Under the pieces are notes generated by a model, which saw only the letters and a list, made by a program, of their open reading frames with translations, searched no databases and was not told where the DNA came from. Below, in pieces: positions 8,453 to 15,894 of a stretch of DNA of 64,000 nt (positions within the stretch are counted from its first letter, which is position 1; each line of letters begins with the position of its first letter). This stretch comes from Embleya hyalina. GTDB taxonomy: Bacteria > Actinomycetota > Actinomycetes > Streptomycetales > Streptomycetaceae. The stretch is from the NCBI RefSeq assembly GCF_003967355.1, contig NZ_BIFH01000013.1, positions 554,651 through 618,650 of the forward strand. The letters run 5' to 3'. A program made the position numbers and the translations under genes.

Positions 8453-8471
8453 GATGACTCCGGAGGTGCCC

Positions 8472-9761
8472 ATGGCTGCCGACAACGCCGTCGGACGGCT
8501 CGCCAAGCTCGCGGACGAGCGTGTCGACCACCGTTTCAAGGCCCTGCCACCGGACGCCGAGGGCCTGACCGTCGGCGAACTGGCCGCCGAGCGCCGCAAC
8601 CTGTTCACCGGCGGCTTCACCACGCCGGTCCTGGCCCTGTCCGCCGAATCCGTCGAGCACAACCTCGCCCTGATGGAGACGTACGCGCGACGGCACGGCC
8701 TGGCGTTCGCCCCGCACGGCAAGACGTCGATGGCCCCGCAGTTGTTCGCCCGCCAACTCGAGCACGGCGCGTGGGGCATCACGGTGGCCGTCCCGCACCA
8801 GGCCCGGGTCGCCCGCGCGTTCGGCGTCCCGCGGATCTTCCTCGCCAACGAGGTGGTCGACGCGGCGGCGCTGCGCTGGTTGGCCGCCGAACTGGACGCC
8901 GACCCGGACTTCCGGTTCCTCTGCTACGTCGACTCCGTGCGCGGCGTCGCGCTGATGGACGCCGCGCTGCGCGCCGCCGGGGCACGCCGCCCGGTCGACG
9001 TGGTCGTCGAACTCGCGGCGGGCGAGGGCGCCCGCACCGGAGCCCGCACCGAGAGCGAGTGCGGCGAGATCGCCGACGCGGTCGCCGCCTCCCCGGTCCT
9101 GCGCCTGGCGGGCGTCGCCGGCTACGAGGGCGAGGTGCCGCGGGCCGACGGCGATCGGGTGCGCGCGTGGCTGCGCCGACTGACGTCCCTGGCCGCCGAG
9201 TTCGACAAGCAGGGCCGCTTCGAGCAGCTCGACGAAATCGTGGTCAGCGCGGGTGGCAGCGCCTGGTTCGACGCGGTGGCCGACGTCTTCGCCGAGCTTC
9301 CCGCCCTGTCCCGCCCGGCCCTGAGACTGCTGCGCTCCGGAGCGTACGTCTCGCACGACGACGGCCACTATCGCCACATCACGCCGTTCAACCGGGTCCC
9401 CGACGAGGGCGCCCTCCAGCCGGCCTTCCGGCTGTGGGCCCAGGTCGTCTCCCGCCCGTCCGCGACGCAGGCGTTCGTCAACGCCGGCAAGCGCGACGCC
9501 GCCTACGACCTCGACCTGCCCGAGGCACAGGTCGTGCGCTCCGCGCGCGACGGCTCGGTGCGTCCGGCCACCGGCATCGCCGTCACCGGCCTCTCCGACC
9601 AGCACGGCTGGGTCACGACCGACGCCGGCGCCGAGTTGGAGGTGGGCGACTGGCTCGGCATGGGCCTGTCGCACCCCTGTACCTCCTTCGACAAATGGCA
9701 GCTGATCCCGTTGGTCGCCGCCGACGGCACCGTGACCGACTACATCCACACCCTGTTCTAG
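8472..9761 (+). CDS. D-serine/D-threonine dehydratase-like PLP enzyme (amino acid deaminase)
   Basis: 429 residues of the alanine-racemase-fold group that includes eukaryotic D-serine dehydratase and D-threonine aldolase. FTTPVLALSAESVEHNLALM leads into the PLP lysine region APHGKTSMAPQLFARQL (about residues 75-92). The C-terminus GLSHPCTSFDKWQLIPLV carries the His/Cys pair that binds metal in this group. The ATG at 8472 sits 5 nt from GGAGG; ATGs at 8430 and 8454 are worse placed. It would eliminate water and ammonia from a D-configured 2-amino-3-hydroxy acid. D-glucosaminate has exactly that configuration, which would yield 2-keto-3-deoxygluconate. The deacylase gene follows after 10 nt. 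Confidence 0.85.
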   Translation: MAADNAVGRLAKLADERVDHRFKALPPDAEGLTVGELAAERRNLFTGGFTTPVLALSAESVEHNLALMETYARRHGLAFAPHGKTSMAPQLFARQLEHGAWGITVAVPHQARVARAFGVPRIFLANEVVDAAALRWLAAELDADPDFRFLCYVDSVRGVALMDAALRAAGARRPVDVVVELAAGEGARTGARTESECGEIADAVAASPVLRLAGVAGYEGEVPRADGDRVRAWLRRLTSLAAEFDKQGRFEQLDEIVVSAGGSAWFDAVADVFAELPALSRPALRLLRSGAYVSHDDGHYRHITPFNRVPDEGALQPAFRLWAQVVSRPSATQAFVNAGKRDAAYDLDLPEAQVVRSARDGSVRPATGIAVTGLSDQHGWVTTDAGAELEVGDWLGMGLSHPCTSFDKWQLIPLVAADGTVTDYIHTLF

Positions 9762-9771
9762 GAGCCGTCGC

Positions 9772-11391
9772 ATGGACCTCGTCATTCGCGATGCACGCGT
9801 CGTCGACGGCGCCGGTGGCGCGTCCTACCGGGCCGATGTGGGTCTGGACGGCGGTCGGATCAGCGAGATCCGGCGTGCGGGCGGTCCCCGGCTGTCCGGC
9901 CGGCGCACCCTCGACGCGGGCGGCCTCGCGCTCTCGCCCGGCTTCATCGACATGCACGCGCACAGCGACCTCGCGCTGCTGCGCGACCCGGACCACTTCG
10001 CCAAGGCCGCACAGGGGGTGACGCTCGAAGTCCTCGGCCAGGACGGGCTGTCGTACGCGCCCGTCGACGACCGCACGCTCGCCGAGGTGCGCAGCTCGAT
10101 CACCGGCTGGAACGGCGACGGTTCCGACATCGACTTCGACTGGCGCACCGTCGGCGGCTACCTCGACCGCCTCGACCGGAACTTCGGCGGGCAGGGCATC
10201 GCGGTCAACGCGGCCTACCTCATCCCGCAGGGCACGCTGCGCATGTACGCCATGGGGTGGGACGGCCGGCCCGCGACCGACACCGAACTCGCGCGGATGA
10301 AACAGCTCGTCGCCGAGGGCATGGAACAGGGCGCGGTCGGCATGTCGTCCGGGCTCACCTACACGCCCGGGATGTACGCGGACGACGCCGAACTCGCCGA
10401 ACTGTGCCGCGTCGTCGCCCGATACGACGGCTACTACTGCCCACACCACCGCTCGTACGGAGCCGGGGCGCTGCAGGCGTACGAGGAGATGGTGCGGCTC
10501 ACGAAGGCGGCCGGCTGCGCGCTCCACCTGGCCCACGCCACGATGAACTTCGGCGTGAACAAGGGCAGGGCCCCCGACCTCCTGGCCCTGCTCGACGCGG
10601 CGCTGGACGACGGTTGCGACATCTCGCTCGACACGTATCCCTACACACCCGGCTGTACGACGCTCGTCGCCGTGCTGCCGAGTTGGGCGAACGAGGGCGG
10701 CCCCGAAGCGACCCTGGCCCGGCTCCGGGACGACGCCACGGCCGAGCGGATCCGCCACCACCTGGAGGAGATCGGCTCCGACGGCTGCCACGGTGTCCCC
10801 ATCGAATGGGACACGATTGAAATGTCCGGTATCACCGACCCGGAGCTGGAAGCCTATGTGGGCCGGACCGTCGCGCACAGCGCCGCCGAGCGCGGCGAGG
10901 AACCGTGGGTCACCGCCCGACGCCTGCTGATCGGCGACCGGCTCGGCTCGACGATCCTCCAGCACGTCGGACACGAGGAGAACGTCCGGCGGATCATGCG
11001 CCATCGGGTCCACACCGGCGGCAGCGACGGAATCCTTCAGGGGGACAAGCCACACCCGCGCGCGTACGGCACCTTCCCGCAGTATCTCGGCCGGTACGTC
11101 CGCGAGTTGGGGGTCCTGGGCCTGGAGGAGTGCGTGGCGCACCTGACCTCGCGTCCGGCGGCCCGACTGCGCCTGCCCGACCGGGGTCTGGTCCGCGAGG
11201 GATACCGCGCCGACCTGGTCCTGTTCGACCCGGACACGGTCGCGGCCGGCTCGACGTTCGAAAACCCACGCGTGCCGCCCACGGGAATCCCGCACGTGTT
11301 GATCGACGGCAGGTTCGTCATCGAGGACGGCCGGCGCACGAACACCCTCGCCGGAAAGGCGATCCGCCGAACCCCGACGGCCGCCGCCTAG
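9772..11391 (+). CDS. N-acyl-D-amino-acid deacylase family amidohydrolase
   Basis: 539 residues of the amidohydrolase superfamily, D-aminoacylase branch. Metal ligands appear in GFIDMHAHSDLALL (about residues 60-73), in the HHRSYG and HLAHATMNFG strands, and in HTGGSDGI around residue 416. The length matches the family. It would remove the acyl group from an N-acyl-D-amino acid, here plausibly acetate from N-acetyl-D-glucosaminate before the upstream dehydratase acts. The ATG follows AGGAG, 10 nt after the dehydratase stop, so the two form an operon. A strong hairpin pair follows. Confidence 0.88.
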   Translation: MDLVIRDARVVDGAGGASYRADVGLDGGRISEIRRAGGPRLSGRRTLDAGGLALSPGFIDMHAHSDLALLRDPDHFAKAAQGVTLEVLGQDGLSYAPVDDRTLAEVRSSITGWNGDGSDIDFDWRTVGGYLDRLDRNFGGQGIAVNAAYLIPQGTLRMYAMGWDGRPATDTELARMKQLVAEGMEQGAVGMSSGLTYTPGMYADDAELAELCRVVARYDGYYCPHHRSYGAGALQAYEEMVRLTKAAGCALHLAHATMNFGVNKGRAPDLLALLDAALDDGCDISLDTYPYTPGCTTLVAVLPSWANEGGPEATLARLRDDATAERIRHHLEEIGSDGCHGVPIEWDTIEMSGITDPELEAYVGRTVAHSAAERGEEPWVTARRLLIGDRLGSTILQHVGHEENVRRIMRHRVHTGGSDGILQGDKPHPRAYGTFPQYLGRYVRELGVLGLEECVAHLTSRPAARLRLPDRGLVREGYRADLVLFDPDTVAAGSTFENPRVPPTGIPHVLIDGRFVIEDGRRTNTLAGKAIRRTPTAAA

Positions 11392-11435
11392 CCCCCGCCC
11401 GGCCGCCGGGGGCGCCACACCGCGCGCCGGGCCGC

Positions 11436-11649
11436 GTGGTCGACCCGCGACCACCCCACCCGACCACCGGCGGCGTTCTCGGCCCGGGAGGGTATCGCCG
11501 GGCGTGCTTCGGCTCGCTCGTCCCCGGAGCGAGCGAGCCGAAGCGCGGCTCCCCGTCGGGCCCGCTCGTGGGTACGGCGGACCCGGCGGGGGTTCTCCTC
11601 GCGTGGTGGTCCGGCCGGGTCCTCGCGGGATGCAAGCGCGAGGACCCGG
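11436..11649. terminator. Three hairpins in the gap 11392-11872
   Basis: This 481-nt converging gap contains no gene. It holds exact hairpins at 11436-11442/11448-11454 (7 bp), 11506-11520/11530-11544 (15 bp) and 11615-11627/11637-11649 (13 bp). The last two both have 9-nt loops. They are probably terminators for the deacylase operon and the converging esterase gene. Confidence 0.7.
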
Positions 11650-11872
11650 GTCCCGGTGGCGAGGCCGAGGACGCCCGCCGGGCGCCTCGTCAAGGCCCAA
11701 CGACACGGATGCCCGGGGGGAGCGGGTGCGGGGGCGGTTCACTCGAACGCGGTATGCGGCGGCATCGGCGGGTTCGCGCGCTCCGGGTGCGCGGGTGGTC
11801 GCCGCCCCCGATCCGCGCGCAACCGTGCGAGGAAGTCGGCGCGTCGGCGCGGCGCGGATCCGGCGTCGACGG

Positions 11873-12901
11873 TCAGGGGTGGTCGGCGATGCGGTGGGCC
11901 AGCCAGGCCAGGGCGGCCGGCATGCGGTACTCGACGGCGTGGTGGCCGCCCTCGAACAGCTCGAAGTGCACGATGTCGTCCGGGACTTCGATGTCGGCGA
12001 GGGCGTCGCGAAAGGCCAGTGCGCCCAGGTCGAGGAACCATTCGTCGCGGGTGCCGGCGTCGATCCGGATGCCGCGCTGCGAGCGGAGGGCGTCGGCGTG
12101 TGCGGGGGCCATGCGTACCGGGTCCCAGGCCAGCCAGCGTCGCCACTCACTCTCGCGCAGGGCCCCGGTGCGGGGGTCGAACGGCAGGGTGGGGGAGCCG
12201 TCGGGGCCGGGGGAGAAGCAGGCGGAGACGCCGAGGATCTCCAGGAGGTTCAGGTCCTCCTCCCTGGTGAAGGCGACGCGTGAGCGGAAGTCGTCCCACC
12301 AGCGGAGGATGTCGCCGCCGTAGGGCCGCAGTTGGCGGGCCGCGGTGAGGAAGTGCGGGTGGTACTGGGCCTCGGACAGCGAGTCGCCGGAGTGGGTGGC
12401 GAAGGCGCCGAACAGGTCCGGGCGCAGCATCGAGGTGATCGCGGCGCCGAGTCCGCCGCTGGACTTGCCCGCGATGGCCCGGTGGTCGCGCTCCGGAAGT
12501 GTGCGGTAGTGGGCGTCGACGTACGGCACGATCTCCTCGCAGAGGTAGGAGTGGTAGCGGCCGGTGCCGGGCGAGTCGATGAACTGGCTGCCGCCGTACG
12601 TGGTCCAGGCGTCCACGAAGACCAGCACCGTCCCGGGCGCCTCGCCGCGGGCGAAGATCTCGTCGATCAGCTCGGGGACCGGCTTGCGAAAGGCCGTGCG
12701 GTTGCCCCAGATCGGGAGGGTTCCCGCGTAGCCGAGCAGCAGATACGTGACGGGGTGGCGACGTCGCGGCGCCTCGTCGTAGTCGGGTGGGGTGTAGACC
12801 CACAGCGGGCGTCGGGTCGGGTCGCCGAGGGGGTTGCCGCGCAGCAACACACTGTCGACGACGTGTTCGTCGATGCGGCCGGCGAGGGTGAAGGTCGACA
12901 T
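11873..12901 (-). CDS. Esterase D-type alpha/beta hydrolase (PF00756)
   Basis: 342 residues without a signal peptide. The nucleophile elbow is GKSSGG (about residue 160), the fold start is HPVTYLLLGYAG, and a likely catalytic His lies in EGGHHAVEYR near the C-terminus. The layout matches putative esterases of the mycolyltransferase/esterase D family. The ATG at 12901 has no clear ribosome site, so it may be leaderless. The gene is divergent from a MarR regulator with repeats between them, which suggests ligand-controlled expression. The substrate is unknown. Confidence 0.82.
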   Translation of the reverse strand: MSTFTLAGRIDEHVVDSVLLRGNPLGDPTRRPLWVYTPPDYDEAPRRRHPVTYLLLGYAGTLPIWGNRTAFRKPVPELIDEIFARGEAPGTVLVFVDAWTTYGGSQFIDSPGTGRYHSYLCEEIVPYVDAHYRTLPERDHRAIAGKSSGGLGAAITSMLRPDLFGAFATHSGDSLSEAQYHPHFLTAARQLRPYGGDILRWWDDFRSRVAFTREEDLNLLEILGVSACFSPGPDGSPTLPFDPRTGALRESEWRRWLAWDPVRMAPAHADALRSQRGIRIDAGTRDEWFLDLGALAFRDALADIEVPDDIVHFELFEGGHHAVEYRMPAALAWLAHRIADHP

Positions 12902-12923
12902 GGGTCGGGACAGTACTACGATT

Positions 12924-12953
12924 TCAAAATATCCGAAGTCATAATTTCCGGAG
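12924..12953. promoter_or_regulatory. Two adjacent 15-bp direct repeats, likely MarR site
   Basis: TCAAAATATCCGAAG (12924-12938) is directly followed by TCATAATTTCCGGAG (12939-12953); 12 of 15 positions agree. This AT-rich patch stands out in a GC-rich region between the divergent esterase and MarR genes. Confidence 0.5.
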
Positions 12954-12967
12954 GGTAGGGTGGCTCC

Positions 12968-13522
12968 GTGACAGCACGGCATGCGGCGGCGGAACCGGCG
13001 CGGACACGAGACTCGATCGACCGGCACATCCTCCGTTGGGAGCATGAAGTCCCGGGCCTGGAACCGGATTTGGAGGGCGCCGTCACCCGCATGCAGATGC
13101 TCGTGCGACACCTGCGACACGAGAAGGAGGCCGCCCTGGCGCGGCACGGCCTGAAGTTGTGGGAGTACGAGATCCTGTGGCGCCTGCGCTCGGCGGGCGA
13201 GCCCTACCGCATGGCGCCCACCCGACTGGCCCGGGGGCTCGGCGTCCACCCCGCGACCCTGACCAGCCGCCTCGATCGCCTGCAGTCGGCGGGTCTGATC
13301 ACCCGCGAGCACACGACCGAGGACCGCCGCAGTCTTCTCGTCGGCCTGACCCCCCGGGGCGCCGAGACGTGGGCGGCGGTGATCGACGACCAGCGGGAGG
13401 CCGAGGCCGGCCTGCTGGCACCCCTGACCGGGAAGCAGTTGGGCGACCTGGCCGCCCTCCTGCGCGTCGTGGCCCTCGCCGTCGAGGAGGACGGCCCGCC
13501 CCTCATGGCGCACCTCGACTGA
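12968..13522 (+). CDS. MarR-family transcriptional regulator
   Basis: 184 residues. Winged-helix elements are RMAPTRLARGLGVHPATLTS and the wing REHTTEDRRSLLVGLTPRG, typical of MarR proteins that bind small phenolic or lipid-like effectors. Expression begins at a GTG (12968) 66 nt from the divergent esterase start. Likely controls that esterase through the direct repeats between them. It converges on the MmyB-type gene with a 52-nt gap. Confidence 0.85.
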   Translation: MTARHAAAEPARTRDSIDRHILRWEHEVPGLEPDLEGAVTRMQMLVRHLRHEKEAALARHGLKLWEYEILWRLRSAGEPYRMAPTRLARGLGVHPATLTSRLDRLQSAGLITREHTTEDRRSLLVGLTPRGAETWAAVIDDQREAEAGLLAPLTGKQLGDLAALLRVVALAVEEDGPPLMAHLD

Positions 13523-13574
13523 ATCGCCGTCGAGCGGGGACGGCAGCCCTGTCCGGCACCGAGGAGGCGGGGGC

Positions 13575-14495
13575 TCAGGGTCGCGGTCGGGCGCCGGTGT
13601 GCGGGGTGGTCGACGATGTGTCGGCACCGGGTCCGCGCGGGGTGTCGTCGGCGGACCAGGAGGCGAGGAGGCGGAGCCCTTCGTCGGCGGGGGAGCCCGG
13701 CTCGGCGGTGTAGATGGTGAGCATGAGGCCGGGCTCGGCGGCCATTTCGAGGCTCTGGTAGGCGAGGGTGACGTCGCCGACGACGGGGTGGTGGAAACGT
13801 TTGTCGCCGGTGCCGTGGCGGCGGACGTCGTGGGAGCCCCAGCGGGTGCGGAAGTCGTCGCTGCGCGTGGACAGTTCGCCGACGAGGTCGTGCAGGCTCC
13901 GGTCGTGCGGGTCGCGGCCGGCCTCGGTGCGCAGGATGGCGACGGTGGTGTCGGCCACGAGGTCCCAGTCGGGGTAGAAGCGGCGCCCGGCGGGGTCGAG
14001 GAAGATGAAGCGGGCGAGGTTGGGCCGGTGTCCGCCGCCGGCGTAGATGTCGGCGTAGAAGGCGCGGCCGAGCGCGTTGGCGGCGAGCAGGTCCATGCGG
14101 CCGTTGCGGACGAAGGCGAGGCCTCCGGTGACGGCGTCCAGGGTCCACCGCAGGCTCGGATGCGGGTTCCACGACCGGGTCGCGCGGCGCCGGGGCCGGG
14201 TGAGGGCGTCGGCACCGGTGGCGGTGTGGGCCAGGTTGAGCAGATGTGCCCGCTCCGCGTCGTCCAGGCGGAGCGCTCGCGCGACGGCCTCGAGGACGGC
14301 GGGTGAGACGCCGGCGAGGTTGCCGCGCTCCAGCTTGGCGTAGTACTCGACGCTGACGTCCGCGAGGGCGGCGACCTCGCTTCGGCGCAGGCCCGACACC
14401 CGGCGCCGGCCGCCGGCGGGGAGTCCGGCCTGCTCCGGGGTGATCCTGCCGCGCCGCGAGGTCAAAAACTCGCGGACTTCGTCATGGTTGTCCAC
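13575..14495 (-). CDS. XRE-HTH regulator with MmyB-like ligand domain
   Basis: About 306 residues. The N-terminus (EVREFLTSRRGRITPEQAGL) and the helix-turn-helix VSGLRRSEVAALADVSVEYY are signatures of the actinobacterial MmyB-like group. The C-terminal PAS-like ligand domain includes TGGLAFVRNGRMDLLAANALG. The GTG at 14495 gives the canonical N-terminus; an upstream ATG at 14546 would place the start inside an operator. These regulators commonly sit divergent from short redox genes, as here with an alcohol dehydrogenase, and are thought to bind fatty-acid-like ligands. Confidence 0.85.
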   Translation of the reverse strand: MDNHDEVREFLTSRRGRITPEQAGLPAGGRRRVSGLRRSEVAALADVSVEYYAKLERGNLAGVSPAVLEAVARALRLDDAERAHLLNLAHTATGADALTRPRRRATRSWNPHPSLRWTLDAVTGGLAFVRNGRMDLLAANALGRAFYADIYAGGGHRPNLARFIFLDPAGRRFYPDWDLVADTTVAILRTEAGRDPHDRSLHDLVGELSTRSDDFRTRWGSHDVRRHGTGDKRFHHPVVGDVTLAYQSLEMAAEPGLMLTIYTAEPGSPADEGLRLLASWSADDTPRGPGADTSSTTPHTGARPRP

Positions 14496-14530
14496 CCCTC
14501 GACCGTACGTCCTCGCCGCGCGGTGAGGGA

Positions 14531-14545
14531 TGTACCGCCGGTACA
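14531..14545. promoter_or_regulatory. Perfect odd palindrome upstream of MmyB-type gene
   Basis: TGTACCG (14531-14537), C, CGGTACA (14539-14545) is fully symmetric and lies about 36 nt before the regulator start, facing the divergent dehydrogenase gene. A likely autoregulatory operator. Confidence 0.55.
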
Positions 14546-14698
14546 CCCCACACCGGTGACTCCCTGCGGCGCGGGGAATCGGGTTGTCTCGAGGAAGTGG
14601 CGCCGCCGGGCCGCGACTTCCCCGGGCCGCCCTTCGAGGACCGGCGGGTCGGTATCCGATCCGCCGGGATGTGACCGGCGAGGCAAGGAGTACTCCCC

Positions 14699-15721
14699 AT
14701 GCGTGGTGTCGTGATGCATGCCCCCGGCGACGTCCGGGTGCAAGAGCGCGAGGACCCGACGATCGTCCACCCGACCGATGCGGTGATCCGGTTGGCGGCG
14801 ACGTGCGTGTGCGGGTCGGACCTGTGGCCGTATCGCGGGATCGATGCCGTCGACGGCCCGGCCCCGATGGGGCACGAATACGCCGGCGTCGTCGAGGAGG
14901 TCGGCGGCGCGGTCACCTCGGTCCGGCCGGGGCAGTTCGTGGTGGGGTCGTTCTTCGCCTCCGACAACACCTGCGAGATCTGCCGCGCGGGCTACCAGTC
15001 CTCGTGCGTCCATCGCGAATCGCTCGGCGCGCTCGGCGCCCAGGCGGAGCGGCTGCGCGTGCCACTGGCGGACGGGACTCTGGTGGCCACCCCCGGCATG
15101 CCGGACGACACGATGGTCCCGAGCCTGTTGGCGGCGTCCGACGTGCTCGGCACCGGCTGGTTCGGCGCGGTCGCCGCGCAGGCCGGGCCGGGACGGACGG
15201 TCGCGGTGGTCGGCGACGGCGCGGTCGGGCTGATGGCGGTGCTCGCCGCGAAGCGGCTCGGCGCCGAGCGGATCATCGCGATGAGCCGCCACGAGTCCCG
15301 GCAGCAGCTCGCGATCGAGTACGGGGCGACCGACATCGTCACCGAACGCGGCGACGAGGGCGTCGCGCGCGTCCTGGAGGCGACCGACGGCCTCGGCGCG
15401 CACTCCGTGATCGAGGCGGTCGGCACCCAGGAGTCGATGACGCAGGCCATCGGCGCGACGCGGCCCGGTGGTCACGTCGGCCACGTCGGCGTCTCCCACG
15501 ACGTGTCCCTGGACGGTCGACGACTGTTCTTCTCCCACGTGCACCTGCACGGCGGCCCCGCCCCGGTACGGCGATACCTGCCGGAGCTGATCGACCTGAT
15601 CTGGAACGGCCGCATCGACCCCGGCAGGGTCTTCGACCTCACGCTCCCCCTCGACCGGGCCCCAGAGGCATACCGCGCGATGGACGAACGCCGCGCCGTC
15701 AAGGCCCTCCTGCGCGTCTGA
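14699..15721 (+). CDS. Zinc-dependent alcohol dehydrogenase (MDR superfamily)
   Basis: 340 residues. The catalytic zinc site is visible as CVCGSD (Cys near residue 37) and GHEYAG; the Rossmann nucleotide loop is VVGDGAVGLMAVLAA near residue 170. The structural zinc loop DNTCEICRAGYQSSC has only three cysteines, the first position being changed. Overall it resembles IMP/threonine-dehydrogenase-like members. The ATG follows AAGGAG at 8 nt. It is divergent from the MmyB-type regulator, the presumed controller. The substrate alcohol is unknown. Confidence 0.85.
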   Translation: MRGVVMHAPGDVRVQEREDPTIVHPTDAVIRLAATCVCGSDLWPYRGIDAVDGPAPMGHEYAGVVEEVGGAVTSVRPGQFVVGSFFASDNTCEICRAGYQSSCVHRESLGALGAQAERLRVPLADGTLVATPGMPDDTMVPSLLAASDVLGTGWFGAVAAQAGPGRTVAVVGDGAVGLMAVLAAKRLGAERIIAMSRHESRQQLAIEYGATDIVTERGDEGVARVLEATDGLGAHSVIEAVGTQESMTQAIGATRPGGHVGHVGVSHDVSLDGRRLFFSHVHLHGGPAPVRRYLPELIDLIWNGRIDPGRVFDLTLPLDRAPEAYRAMDERRAVKALLRV

Positions 15722-15809
15722 CCCACCCCGAGCGCGCGAGCCGACCGAGCGGGCCGTCTCCGACGCGCTCGTGGCCGGCCGTCGCCGCCCGGACACCTGA
15801 CCCGGCGTA

Positions 15810-15847
15810 TTGACCGCGGGCACGCCAGCTCCTAGGTTGTCAGACAA
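15810..15847 (+). promoter_or_regulatory. Promoter overlapped by GntR operator
   Basis: TTGACC (15810-15815), 17 nt, TAGGTT (15833-15838) form a good housekeeping promoter before the aldolase fusion. The palindrome TTGTCAGACAA (15837-15847) overlaps the -10 box and transcript start. The same 11-mer on the other strand occurs at 18774-18784 beside the GntR gene, and TGTCnGACA fits the general GntR-family half-site pattern. Confidence 0.7.
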
Positions 15848-15894
15848 ATTGGCTCGGTTGGTCTGATGAATAAGAGGACGAGGACGGTGCACCC

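Noticed and set aside
11388-11693. Short frames in the 11392-11872 gap
   Set aside because: They run through strong hairpins and lack starts with ribosome sites; gap treated as terminator region.
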